Shown: positions 30,753-39,125, numbered from the stretch's first letter. The stretch is 64,000 nucleotides of DNA from Sporolactobacillus putidus (GCF_014647035.1 NZ_BMOK01000012.1:46030-110029), one strand, 5' to 3'. The notes: generated by a model not told the origin, from the letters alone. Program-made: numbers and translations.

Positions 30753-30983
30753 ATGAAAGTTGAAAAGTATAATCTTAATGAAGAAACCCTTAATTTTATA
30801 CTTGATTTTGAAAAGAAAGTAGAGAAGGGTAAAGTTAATACGAATAAAGAATTAGTAAAACTATTGGAATTGTCCTCTTATTACAAAGATATTGTGTTAC
30901 TGCTATTCATTAATGTCCAGAAGATGACGGTGGCTATTGTCCGCAGTTTGACGAGGATACTGTCCGATGATCATAAAAAATAA
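30753..30983 (+). pseudogene. Small unknown ORF cut by transposon A
   Basis: The frame starts with MKVEKYNLNEETLNF after a good GGGGAG site and is helical and charged (residues 1-53). From about codon 54 (30914) the sequence is the left terminal repeat of element A, so the natural C-terminus is missing. I do not recognise the family. It probably belonged with the zinc-ribbon ORF just upstream. Confidence 0.45.
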
Positions 30984-31005
30984 GACCGTCTTAAAAAAGA
31001 CAGTC
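30975..31005 (-). terminator. Minus-strand terminator of the element A operon
   Basis: On the minus strand, GACTGTCTT pairs with AAGACGGTC (one mismatch) and is followed by TTATTTTTTAT. It lies 14 bp after the DUF5348-like gene. Confidence 0.8.
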
Positions 31006-31018
31006 AATCAACCAAATA

Positions 31019-31240
31019 TTATAGAATAACCTGATATCTTTGTTTTTCATTGAGGTTGAAACGAACACCTTCGGTGATGACATACCAACAATTGCCGAAC
31101 TCCAGAGTGCAGTTCAGGTAATAGTAGCCCACGATCAGATCAAATCCTATCCCACAGTGCAGCTCACAGGGATGCCCCTGATAGTCTACAGTCCACCGAT
31201 CCCGTTCCGGATTGTAAAACATTTCATCAGGTGTGTTCAT
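31019..31240 (-). CDS. DUF5348-like small protein of element A
   Basis: The 73-residue protein resembles the DUF5348 family: an initial RDRWTVDYQGHPCELHCG followed by FDLIVG and a beta-rich WYVITEGVRFNLNEKQRYQV. Function is unknown. Its ATG overlaps the stop of the ATPase gene by four bases (ATGA), so it is translationally coupled and probably a transposition accessory or an operon passenger. Element B has a coiled-coil protein in the equivalent place. Confidence 0.7.
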   Translation of the reverse strand: MNTPDEMFYNPERDRWTVDYQGHPCELHCGIGFDLIVGYYYLNCTLEFGNCWYVITEGVRFNLNEKQRYQVIL

Positions 31241-32046
31241 GAGAGTTCCCCCTCGATCACTCGCTTGACCATCCGATCGTCAATGATCGGATGACCATTT
31301 TGAGCACCGTATATGAGACAATGCGTGCACGCCTTATTGATCAGCCGGGCCGTACCACTGGAAAATCGGTAGATTTCTTCAATGGCATCCTCTGTAAAAA
31401 TAGGACGGTCGCAGCCGGCAAACTTGAGTTGACACTCAATATAGGCGCTGGTTTCTGAGCGGTCGTAATGGCCGATCTTGCACTGAAGATCGATACGCTG
31501 ACGGATCGCGGCGAAACTTTGAAGTTTCAAGCGGTCCCAGAGCTCACTTTGACCGACCATGATGAGGGCCATTGGACTTTGTGAATCCATTTTAAAGTTC
31601 AAAAGGAACCGAACTTCTTCCAACATTTCACGGCTAAGCAGATGCGCTTCATCGACAACACAGACAGGCTGGATGCCATGAATCTCACGCATGAGTTCGA
31701 TTTCATGATGCAGTTGCCTTTTCGCATCGCCCCGATAAAATTTAGCCTCACAGCCCAGCTGCTCCAGGAGTCCCTTGTAGAAATGACGAGGCGTTAACTT
31801 TGAATCGGACAAGTAGAGAACGCTATAATGCCCTGGATCCAGTTCTCGCGTAAAACGTCGGACCATTGTCGTTTTACCTGTGCCACAGTCACCGGTTAAG
31901 ACCGCGAAGAGTTGCCGTTCCGCCGCGTGAATCAGGCGTCCCAGAATCTCATCCACAGATTGGGAGGTATAGAGATGACTTGAAGGGATCGACCGGGAGA
32001 AGGGGGGCTGCTTCATCTGATAAAATGGCTCAAACAAGGTGCTCAC
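31237..32046 (-). CDS. AAA ATPase of element A (TniB/ExeA-like)
   Basis: This 269-residue ATPase probably acts as target selector and activator for the DDE transposase, as TniB, IstB or MuB do. It has Walker A GDCGTGKTTMV near residue 52, Walker B PVCVVDEAHLL near 128, and the sensor-II-like SGTARLINKACTHCL near 230. The start is GTG after GAGAGAGG. It overlaps the transposase gene end by 17 bp. The two elements' ATPases share family motifs but are clearly diverged. Confidence 0.9.
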   Translation of the reverse strand: MSTLFEPFYQMKQPPFSRSIPSSHLYTSQSVDEILGRLIHAAERQLFAVLTGDCGTGKTTMVRRFTRELDPGHYSVLYLSDSKLTPRHFYKGLLEQLGCEAKFYRGDAKRQLHHEIELMREIHGIQPVCVVDEAHLLSREMLEEVRFLLNFKMDSQSPMALIMVGQSELWDRLKLQSFAAIRQRIDLQCKIGHYDRSETSAYIECQLKFAGCDRPIFTEDAIEEIYRFSSGTARLINKACTHCLIYGAQNGHPIIDDRMVKRVIEGELS

Positions 32047-33220
32047 CCTCTCTCATCACCTTGCTGTAAGAAACCGCCGGTTTCTGCACGTCTTGTCGTT
32101 CCCCATGCTTTTGAGTGGCTGCACGCAAGAGTCGGGAGGTATCTGTTGGTTTGGGTTGAAGGCTTTCAGGTAATTCCGGACGTTTTCCTATGTGTGTCCC
32201 TATTTCAAGTTTCTTAGCCGGCCAGGGCGTGTAACCTTCTTTTTCAACGGTGATTTGTGAAAGATCTGATGGATCATAGACAACATCCACGGTGGTGCCG
32301 ATAAATGGAATCCCCACTTCATACAGTTGGTTCTGAAAACTGATACATCCGGATTTATCCACTTTTCTTTTTTCCGCATGAAGAAAAGCCAAACGGAGGG
32401 TTTCCGCATCTAGAAAGTGTAGGACCTTTTTATCGCTGCGGTAAGCCATCTCCGGTGTGACATGCTCGCCCAGAGCCGAATGAGGCTTGTTCAGATAACA
32501 TTCACTGAGCCAGACTTGGAAGAGATCATTCAGTTGATCCAGTGACTTGGGCTTCTCTAAGGCGACCTCTCCCAAAAAAGCATCCACAACACGGTTCAGC
32601 CGTTCTACTTTGCCTTTTGAGCTAGGTGAGTACGGACGGGCATAGAGGAGCTTGGTCCCTAGTTTAGAACAGGTGCGAGCCATCCATTTGGTGCGATACT
32701 GCTTCCCGTTATCAAAAAATACAGCTTCCGGCCGTCCATATTTCTGAACGGATTGGCGGAAAGCATCTTCAACGATCCGCTGATCCAAAGTGGGATAAAA
32801 AGCACCATGAAGGACGAAACGGGTGGCGTCATCAATAAATAAAACAAGATAGACTTGTTTATTGATGCCACCTTGACCGATGGGGAGGGAAGGCCCGAAT
32901 TTAATATCCGACTGCCAGAGCTTATTCCGATGAGATTGTTGGAACCGTCGAGCGGCTCCTGCTGTGGACTGGTAGAGCCGCATTTGCCTGGAACTGTAAC
33001 CTCGTTCTGTAAGTCGTTCCTGCAGTGTTAACCGCTTGATTTCACCAGGTTTGGCGCGTCCCTCCCACTCCATAATTTGGATAATCTGCCGGACACTCCG
33101 TTGGGGTGCTTCTCTCCTGAGCAGAATGGCTTCCTCCACTAATTCATTTCTCAACGCGCTTTCGATCAAGCTGTCCGCAGCCTCGTTCGATGGCGGTTGA
33201 ATAGCCAGTGGCAGTGACGT
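32030..33220 (-). pseudogene. DDE transposase of element A, C-terminal portion
   Basis: The rve-type integrase core (about 396 codons) shows LWQSDIKFGP (first D), FIDDATRFVLHG, FFDNGKQYRTKW (second D) and YSPSSKGKVERLNRVVDAF (E). A TTG at 33169 could start a short form, but the frame is open to 33220 and encodes ATSLPLAIQPPSNEAADS, the continuation of the N-terminal piece at 36760-36993. Joining 36760 to 33220 gives an intact ~474-residue transposase, similar in size to that of element B. The gene is split by element B, so A is probably immobile now. Confidence 0.8.
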
Positions 33221-33361
33221 GGCTCCTTAACCACGGTCACCTACATTGCGAATGGCATTTGTTTCAGCCAGTTGGGCTGTCGGCTCATCCATACAGGATT
33301 TTTTTGTTTACACGGATTTTTGGAAAAATCCCTAAAAGGACACTTAGATTAACTGGAGAAA

Positions 33362-33404
33362 ATAAAAAGCTTCCCTTCGGGACGGCAAACCATCCGAAGA
33401 GAAG
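33362..33404 (-). terminator. Minus-strand terminator of the element B operon
   Basis: On the minus strand CTTCTCTTCGG pairs with CCGAAGGGAAG around a 14-nt loop and is followed by CTTTTTATTTT. Confidence 0.8.
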
Positions 33405-33460
33405 TCGATGCTCACACCTCTGCCAGACAAACGTGATGGGATGAATCCATCTTTTGTGAT

Positions 33461-33652
33461 TCAGAAAGAGAGCTGATCCAGCACCTCTTTCAGCTCATCT
33501 CTCAGAAAAGCATTCACTTTGATGAGCGTATCCCGTTGCTTCCTTAACTCGTTAATCTCGTCGATTAACCCTTCCATTTCTGTCTCGAGGATACCGATGG
33601 TTTCCTCTATCTCGAAGTCTCTCTTCTGCACACGTTCCTTTTCAGAACTCAT
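33461..33652 (-). CDS. Small coiled-coil protein of element B
   Basis: The 63-residue protein (MSSEKERV start) is predicted to be one long charged coiled coil: heptads run through IEETIGILETEMEGLIDEI and LRKQRDTLIKVNAFLRDEL. It overlaps the ATPase gene end by 11 bp and so is translationally coupled to it. It occupies the place of the DUF5348-like gene in element A but is unrelated to it. Function is unknown; an oligomerisation or accessory role is inference. An in-frame upstream start (33679) is possible. Confidence 0.6.
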   Translation of the reverse strand: MSSEKERVQKRDFEIEETIGILETEMEGLIDEINELRKQRDTLIKVNAFLRDELKEVLDQLSF

Positions 33653-34433
33653 TGATCGCCCTCTGTATATGCGATTCACCTACTATTTTATGTCCTTGAA
33701 TCAGGGCATCCATCAGGCTTTGACTGCACAAGGTATTGATTTTTCGTGGAATGCCCTGACTGAACTGATAAATAGCTTGAACAGCCTCTTCGGAGAAGAT
33801 TTCATGGGGTGTTTCAACCACCTTGAGCTGATGATGGATATAGGCCTGTGTTTCTTTTTCAGTGAGCCCGTTCATCTGATAACGCATTTGTATGCGCTGA
33901 TCGACCGCTTCCAGGAGTTTAATTCGAAGCAGATGGCGTAGGCTGGGCTGACCCACGAGAATCAGGGCGAGCGGAGACAACGAGTCTTCTTTAAAATTGA
34001 GGATATACCGCAACTCCTGAAGCATTGTTTCAGAAAAATAGTGTGCTTCATCCAAAATAAGGACGGACACCTTCTTCTCGTTTTCATAGAGATCCAGCAT
34101 CAAAGATTGAAATTGGCGACGAGCATCTGTAGAGCGAAAAGCCGGTTTAATCCCAAAGTGTTGGAGCACTTCCCGGTAAAAAAGCTTCGGCGTCAGGGAA
34201 GAGTCACAGAGATACAAATAGGGATGACGGGTGGGATCCAACTGATGAACGAGAGATCGGATCGACGTTGACTTTCCCATCCCGGCTTCTCCGGTCAGCA
34301 GACAGAATTGACGGTGCTGCACCGCATACTCTAATCGGGCGTTCGCTTCTTTTTGCGAGGCTGATGAAAACAAATGTTGGGGTTCAATCTCACGCGTAAA
34401 CGGTAGGCCTTTCATCTCAAAGAAATCAAGCAT
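33642..34433 (-). CDS. AAA ATPase of element B (TniB/ExeA-like)
   Basis: The 263-residue ATPase parallels that of element A: GEAGMGKSTSI (Walker A, about residue 54), VSVLILDEAHYFSE (Walker B, about 130), LILVGQPSLRHLLR, and FSQGIPRKINTLCSQSLM near the C-terminus. It probably selects target DNA and activates the transposase. It begins 7 bp after the transposase stop. The first residues MLDFFEMKGLPFTREI match the usual start of ExeA/GspA-like transposon ATPases. Confidence 0.92.
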   Translation of the reverse strand: MLDFFEMKGLPFTREIEPQHLFSSASQKEANARLEYAVQHRQFCLLTGEAGMGKSTSIRSLVHQLDPTRHPYLYLCDSSLTPKLFYREVLQHFGIKPAFRSTDARRQFQSLMLDLYENEKKVSVLILDEAHYFSETMLQELRYILNFKEDSLSPLALILVGQPSLRHLLRIKLLEAVDQRIQMRYQMNGLTEKETQAYIHHQLKVVETPHEIFSEEAVQAIYQFSQGIPRKINTLCSQSLMDALIQGHKIVGESHIQRAINEF

Positions 34434-34440
34434 TCTCGAT

Positions 34441-35816
34441 TCATCTCTTTTCTTTTTTGTTTCTTAATTGCGCAAAACTTGTCGTGCCCAGTTGTTTGCG
34501 CTTGATTTCATCCTGCTCTTTTTTTAGCTGCTCCAGGAAATTGGACACTCCGGCAGGAGTGCTGTCATCCTCATCATTTAACCATTTATGGTGTGACTGA
34601 TTTTTGAGCTCTGCCGGACTCGCATTGGGAAAACGTTCTCCATCTTTCCAAATTTGAACGGTGGAAAGATCAAAGGGATTGTACCGAATCTGGATTCGCT
34701 GGCCCCTAAGAGAAGGATCCACATCGAACGTGTTGCCCTCCAGTTCAATCACTGATGTTTTTCTTACCGTGCGTTCCTCTTCCCATAAAAAGATTTCTTT
34801 CAGGGCTTCTGCCGGAAGATGCCTAAGGCTCGATGATTGGGATTCAAAGCGCTTTTTTGGTGTCTGTTTGGTTCCTCGATGAACACGGTTATCGTAGGCC
34901 TCCAACCAGGAATACAGATAATCATTTAACTGTCTCAAAGTCGTCAATTTCCCCTGGTTGATCAATAGATTCGCTTCACCCGTGAAACTGCTATCTACAT
35001 ATTGGAAAAACTTTTCAATTTTCCCTTTTGATTCCGGCGAGAACGCTGTTGCGTGGGCCAGTCTGGTGCCCATGCGGGCACACATAATGGGAAGCTGTTT
35101 GGCATTGTAGATTGACCCATTATCGCAAAAGAAAAGATGGGGAACACCAAACTTTAGCACCGCTTTTTGAATACACCGTTCCAGTCTTGGATAGCGCTCC
35201 TCCATAAAAAATTCAGCATGCATGATTCGGCGGCTGTGATCATCGATAATCGCAATGAGGTAAGCCTTTTTTCGCCGTTCCGGATGTCTGGGATCCGGCA
35301 GGTAGAGCGTGTGCTGTGTGTCCGCTTGCCAGCAGTCGTTTGGCGCCCCATGTTCAAAAGCATGGAATTCCTTTCTCACGGTATGGGAAAGATCTCGCCG
35401 ACTCCAGCCCTGCTCCTGAAAATAACGGGATAATGTTCGTGGTTTCAACACACCGAGCTGAACTTTTCCCTCCAGTTCCAGGAGACGAATAATCTGTTCC
35501 ACACTTCGGCTCGTGAGTTCTTTACGCAAATCAATAGCCCGCTGAAGGACCGTCAGGTCCAATTGATGCAGGCTGCCTTTGTGCGCCCGCAGCTGTGGTT
35601 TAAGTCCATCAAATCCCTGCTCCTCATAAGTCCTCAAGTATCTTTCCAGTGAGCGGAGACTCACTGTGGTGCGCTCGCTGCCCGGGATGGTGTAGGTCTG
35701 TCTCGCAATTTCTCGTAAAAGGGCATACTGCTCCCCTGGCTGAAGTTGCCGCTGAACGACTGGGGCCTCAGCCCGAACCGAAACGCAGCGATCTCCTCTC
35801 GAATCGTTTCGTTCAT
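34441..35816 (-). pseudogene. DDE transposase of element B with an N-terminal frameshift
   Basis: The rve-type transposase has an HTH N-terminus (SLRSLERYLRTYEEQGFDGLKP), then the DDE core: CWQADTQHTLYL, AIIDDHSRRIMHAEF, FFCDNGSIYNAKQL and FSPESKGKIEKFFQYVDSSF. The longest frame runs to 35850, but the strong AGAGGAGAAAGAG site drives ATG 35816 in another frame, giving MNETIREEIAAFRFGLR. A -1 shift near 35766 joins it to APVVQRQLQPGEQ; element A has the uninterrupted RFQLIAPLL at this place. So B carries a one-base deletion, or uses frameshifting. Restored length is about 458 residues. Confidence 0.8.
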
Positions 35817-35960
35817 CTCTTTCTCCTCTCACATCATCAGAATGGGACACAATCTCTATTTTTCGTTAAATTGACCCATAGAGAAAGAGACAAACTTTGT
35901 GGAGTAATAAAAAGGAAAATCATTCAATCTATTCCAAATGAACCGACACCCTGGGCGACT

Positions 35961-36554
35961 TCATCCAGATCCTATCGGTCGGCGGAGATGGAGCAGGGAT
36001 AAGAGCCTTCCTCTTCGAGGGATGTCTCCTCTGAAAGCAAAGGCCAGCAGGCCTTGAATCTCTTCATATGAGTTGATTCCTTCCCGATAAAGAGAAAGCA
36101 GGCGATCGCCTTCCTGGTTCTCCATCGCCCAGATACGGCGTTGATTGATCCACCATAGACTTAGCCATTTCCGAAGCTTGTTTTTCCACCGATAAAGCGT
36201 TCTTAGCGAGACAACAGAAACCCCTTCAGTCGTTAAGCGTTCAGGTAGTTTAAAGATGGGAATACCACTGATCAGGGCGCGACCAAAGCATTCATAGATG
36301 GGGTTTATGAATCTCGCCCAAGGGGCAAGAAAACAGGGGATTAAAGAGAGGGTCTTTCTACAACCTACGCATCTACGGCGCATAATAGGCACCTGAAAAG
36401 ATCGCCGGTGAGTATGCACCGTCCGTTCATACTTACCGTGTCGTCGCGTGTTTTGTCCACAACACGGGCAGGGAACATTCTGACGATAAGCAGCAACAAA
36501 TTTAATATATTTCTTGATCGTAAGCGGACATTCAAGTACAATGATCATGATCAT
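35961..36554 (-). CDS. DUF6431-like zinc-ribbon protein of element B
   Basis: The 197-residue protein has a zinc ribbon with CPCCG near residue 30 and CVGC near residue 62, followed by a basic helical part (SLRTLYRWKNKLRKWL) that looks like an HTH. It resembles the DUF6431 family and, in its zinc region, the zinc domains of ISL3 transposases. It is the first gene of the element B operon, 145 bp before the transposase start. The equivalent gene occurs in element A, so it is a conserved part of this transposon family; end-binding or target-site recognition is a guess. Confidence 0.7.
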   Translation of the reverse strand: MIMIIVLECPLTIKKYIKFVAAYRQNVPCPCCGQNTRRHGKYERTVHTHRRSFQVPIMRRRCVGCRKTLSLIPCFLAPWARFINPIYECFGRALISGIPIFKLPERLTTEGVSVVSLRTLYRWKNKLRKWLSLWWINQRRIWAMENQEGDRLLSLYREGINSYEEIQGLLAFAFRGDIPRRGRLLSLLHLRRPIGSG

Positions 36555-36648
36555 AAGTGATAGAGTTGTTTGTCATCTCTCGGCCTGGAAGCGTAAGGGA
36601 GACGAACAACTCTTTCCTTTTCTCAAAATATAACAAATACAACAAAAA

Positions 36649-36693
36649 CCGACAACTCTATTGACCATTATACATAGGTCAGTTGATTGTCGG
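36649..36693. repeat. Subterminal inverted repeat at the right end of element B
   Basis: CCGACAA (36649-36655) pairs with TTGTCGG (36687-36693), and TTGACC with GGTCA inside. A TGTCGG word also occurs at the left end of B near 33280. These may be transposase binding sites overlapping the promoter of the DUF6431-like gene. Confidence 0.5.
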
Positions 36694-36756
36694 CTATTTT
36701 ATTATGATTTATCCGCCAATAATTGTGACCGTGATTATCGATATAGCGACATTCAA

Positions 36757-36993
36757 TTAGGCTGCAAACATCAAGCCGGCCTGCTTACGGCTGGGCTTAA
36801 GCCCTTCGAGTCCACGCTCTCGATAGCTGCCCAGATAGCGTCGGATCGTTCTTTCTGAGAGTCCACTTTGCTTACAGATCTGTTTCTTTACTTCAGTCGC
36901 CCTGGCGGTATCCAGATCACCGGATAACAGTGGGGCGATCAGCTGGAAACGTTGAGAGGCAATCTCGTCCAGCTTTCTAGAATCTCTCATCAT
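36757..36993 (-). pseudogene. DDE transposase of element A, N-terminal portion
   Basis: The 78-codon piece encodes RFQLIAPLLSGDL, then a winged HTH (KQICKQSGLSERTIRRYL) and RERGLEGLKPSRKQAGLMFAA. A stop follows at once, formed by the first bases of element B (TAA at 36757-36759). The sequence continues in frame at 33220. GAGGAGAG precedes the ATG. See the C-terminal portion. Confidence 0.8.
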
Positions 36994-37038
36994 ACATCTC
37001 TCCTCGTTTTAACCTTCATCATGAAGTTTAAACAGGAG

Positions 37039-37572
37039 TCAGCCGGACAAGAATGCAGAACGGGTCTGTACCCAAAGATGAACGTTAACGATCGGTCTGG
37101 CCATTCTCGCCAACCAGCCCGGCGCATCGCCGAATAGTCGCCCAATTCTTTCGAGTACGGTCAGTGACTCCATGGACGAAGGAACCACCGGGGCTGAATC
37201 CATTTGTTGAAAGCGGAGAACGATGGAATGAAGGCAGGCCAGCCAATAATCGATAAACTCAAGGAACCAGCGGTTCCACCGATATAGAGTTGAATTGTCT
37301 GCAGCGACATCATTTTTGTGGGGCTGGGAAATGGCTTTTTCAAAGCAACGGGACTCATAACGTTTATAAGGAATAAGCAGATCAGGAAGTTCATGATGAA
37401 TCTTGGAACAAGTGACACAGCACAAACGACGAATCCGCAACGACACACACTTTCCCGAGTCTTCTATGTATTTTCTCAACCGGCTTCCAATAATTTTAAG
37501 TTCTCCTCCGCAACAAGGACAAGGAACCTTTCCCGCACCCTTAACAGAAAACACCAGTTGCCTGGTTATCAA
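37039..37572 (-). CDS. DUF6431-like zinc-ribbon protein of element A
   Basis: The 177-residue protein parallels the one in element B: zinc ribbon CPCCGGE near residue 18, RRLCCVTCSKIHHELPDLL near residue 55, and a later STLYRWNRWFLEF helix. It probably starts at TTG 37572. Homology between the two copies is strongest around the cysteines and the LYRW helix. It is the promoter-proximal gene of element A, with the split transposase gene 45 bp downstream. Confidence 0.7.
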   Translation of the reverse strand: MITRQLVFSVKGAGKVPCPCCGGELKIIGSRLRKYIEDSGKCVSLRIRRLCCVTCSKIHHELPDLLIPYKRYESRCFEKAISQPHKNDVAADNSTLYRWNRWFLEFIDYWLACLHSIVLRFQQMDSAPVVPSSMESLTVLERIGRLFGDAPGWLARMARPIVNVHLWVQTRSAFLSG

Positions 37573-37615
37573 CGAGGCTATAGTCTGATATAATAATCAT
37601 ATTGTTGGTTTAGGG

Positions 37616-37663
37616 GGTATCCCTCGTGTAAGTCGCATTACACGATAAAGGGATACCTTTTTC
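37616..37663 (+). terminator. Strong hairpin terminator at the right end of element A
   Basis: GGTATCCCT-CGTGTAA pairs with TTACACG-ATAA-AGGGATACC and is followed by TTTTT on the plus strand. It has no gene on its own strand upstream, so it may shield the element or be a transposon-end structure. Confidence 0.7.
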
Positions 37664-37672
37664 CTTTCGCAA

Positions 37673-37721
37673 AATAAGTGCCAGCTATAAAGTCCTACGG
37701 ACATTATAGCTGGCACTTATT
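37673..37721. repeat. Perfect 18-bp inverted repeat at the right end of element A
   Basis: AATAAGTGCCAGCTATAA (37673-37690) and its exact reverse complement (37704-37721) flank a 13-nt loop containing TCC-TAC-GGA. It directly abuts the inner edge of the right terminal repeat. The gap 37751-37962 holds no other recognised feature. Confidence 0.85.
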
Positions 37722-37962
37722 GGACAGGCAATACCGTCAACTTTCGGTCAAAATCAGGCATCAATAACAATATTGTTCAATCATATCATAAAACAGCAAT
37801 GCAAAAATCTATTTGGTGGGCTGTTAAAAGGAGTAATAACTGGAAAATAACGAAGGGGAAATATATAAAATTATAGATGGACTGGGTAGGAGTCAAAGAT
37901 AGATACTACTTTGTTGGTCTTATAAGATAATAGGTAGTAAATTGAATCGGCGGTGTTCAAGA

Positions 37963-38517
37963 ATGAAAATAGTTTCCGAGAATATCAAATCAACTGCAGT
38001 TTTTTCAGAAGACCAGAATCATGAGTATAGGTATTTACTAACAAGGGAATGGGATAGTAATAAAAAGAAGGCAACAGTAATTATGTTAAATCCCAGTAAG
38101 GCAACTCATCTGAAATTTGATACAACGATAATGAATGTTCATAATTTTATCATAGATTATGAGAATGAATCTTATGGTTCATATTCAATTGTTAATCTGT
38201 TTGCTTATCGTAGTACTGATCCAAAACTTTTAGTAAATAGAAGGCAAAATTTTGAAATGGAAAATGATAAGTTTTTAAAAGATGCTTTTGATAATTCTGA
38301 TATCATAATTATTGCTTGGGGTAGGGACTTTAGTAAGGTAAATGCTATAACTAGAAGAGAAATTAATGCACGAATTTCAAATGTTTTAGAAATACTAAGG
38401 GCTTACCAAAATAAAATCTATATCTTTTGGGATGGTAAAGAAGAATTAATAAATATAATGCCTAGACATCCCGTCTTTCTAAAAAGTTACTGGAAGTTAA
38501 TTGAATACAATATTTAA
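37963..38517 (+). CDS. DUF1643 family protein
   Basis: The 184-residue protein belongs to the DUF1643 family, found widely on plasmids, phages and islands with no known function. Hallmarks are KKATVIMLNPSKATHLKFD near residue 35, SIVNLFAYRSTDPKLL and IIAWGRDF. A TTG at 37942 is an alternative start; neither has a strong SD. It is AT-rich like the restriction island and sits between transposon A and an IS630 remnant. Confidence 0.8.
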   Translation: MKIVSENIKSTAVFSEDQNHEYRYLLTREWDSNKKKATVIMLNPSKATHLKFDTTIMNVHNFIIDYENESYGSYSIVNLFAYRSTDPKLLVNRRQNFEMENDKFLKDAFDNSDIIIIAWGRDFSKVNAITRREINARISNVLEILRAYQNKIYIFWDGKEELINIMPRHPVFLKSYWKLIEYNI

Positions 38518-38533
38518 TATATTATAAAATTAG

Positions 38534-38662
38534 TGCATCGTAGCCAATATTTTGAAATTAATTGTAACACTTTTCCTTTTTTTATAGAATCTATTTAAAA
38601 AGGTGAAATGATGCGTCCCATAAAATACATGATTGCTTTAACTGACGACGAAAGAGCCCGCT
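38534..38662 (+). mobile_element. IS630 left-end remnant
   Basis: TGCATCGTAGCCA (38534-38546) is the inverted copy of TGGCTACGATGCA at 52124-52136, the right end of an IS630 fragment. The transposase begins at ATG 38611 after AGGTGAA with MRPIKYMIALTDDERAR, a typical IS630 N-terminus, and is lost about 20 codons later. Confidence 0.65.
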
Positions 38663-38863
38663 CAGATTTCAGAAGCCGGAGGAGGAACTTACTTTTTTTA
38701 TAATAAAGAAGGAGATTTGAATAAATTTCAATATAGTGTAGAAATACCTTTTAAATATGATATTGATACTGATACATTTGAATATAATGATATGAAACTG
38801 TTTGATCTTTGTGAAAAACTCAGGTTAGTTTTTAAAGAGAATGGGCAGGAACAAGAGACTTGA
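38660..38863 (+). pseudogene. C-terminal fragment of an unknown protein
   Basis: A frame fused to the IS630 remnant, without a start, encodes AQISEAGGGTYFFYNKEGD... and ends KLRLVFKENGQEQET before TGA at 38861-38863. I do not recognise the family. Its N-terminus was replaced by the IS. Confidence 0.4.
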
Positions 38864-38891
38864 AAATGAATGGACTACGCTGACATAAAAA

Positions 38892-38921
38892 TGCCTGCCG
38901 TTAAAGGATAGGCAGGCAAGA
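38892..38921 (+). terminator. GC-rich hairpin, possible terminator
   Basis: GCCTGCC and GGCAGGC form a perfect stem around a 10-nt loop. The U-tract is poor. On the minus strand between it and 39125, a fragment frame (...RAKKIGGKAMLKDLYRQLL) is open without a start; I cannot assign it. Confidence 0.45.
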
Positions 38922-39125
38922 CGAGCATTTTATGATTTTAATTTCGTTAAAGGCATGGTCAAGTGATTTTGCTGTTCTCTCATCGGCATCTTCCAAAAGC
39001 TGTCTGTATAAGTCTTTCAGCATGGCTTTTCCGCCGATTTTTTTGGCTCTTCGCCATTTTGTGTGGAGTGCTTGATAAAATCATAGTTTCTCTGAATCAT
39101 AATTTTCTTGGACGTTTCATAGTGT

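Larger units (their letters stand above)
33225..36759 (-). mobile_element. Element B: four-gene DDE/AAA transposon nested in element A
   Basis: B interrupts the element A transposase gene. Both flanks carry GGCT (33221-33224 and 36760-36763), a possible remnant of a target duplication; if a single GGCT is kept, A's reading frame is restored exactly. Near both ends lies CACGGTCAC in inverted orientation (33232-33240; reverse complement at 36725-36733) followed inward by related ATTGCGAAT/ATTGGCGGAT words. The distances from these motifs to the GGCT flanks differ (7 versus 26 bp), so the exact ends are uncertain. Cargo order matches A: DUF6431-like, transposase, AAA ATPase, small coiled-coil protein. 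Confidence 0.7.
30914..37750 (-). mobile_element. Element A: four-gene DDE/AAA transposon, interrupted by element B
   Basis: Related inverted ends delimit the element: TGTCC-AGAAGA-TGACGGT-N6-TGTCC on the left (30914-30942) and the reverse complement TGACC-GAAAGT-TGACGGT-N6-TGTCC on the right (37722-37750). Both begin with 5'-TG, as in Mu, Tn7 and Tn5053-type elements. All cargo is on the minus strand in the order DUF6431-like protein, DDE transposase, AAA ATPase, DUF5348-like protein. Five-base flanks (ATTAA left, AAATC right) do not match, so no target duplication is evident. Element B sits in the transposase gene. Confidence 0.65.

Noticed and set aside
30909..37755. Five-base target duplication flanking element A
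   Set aside because: Flanks ATTAA and AAATC differ; no duplication can be claimed.
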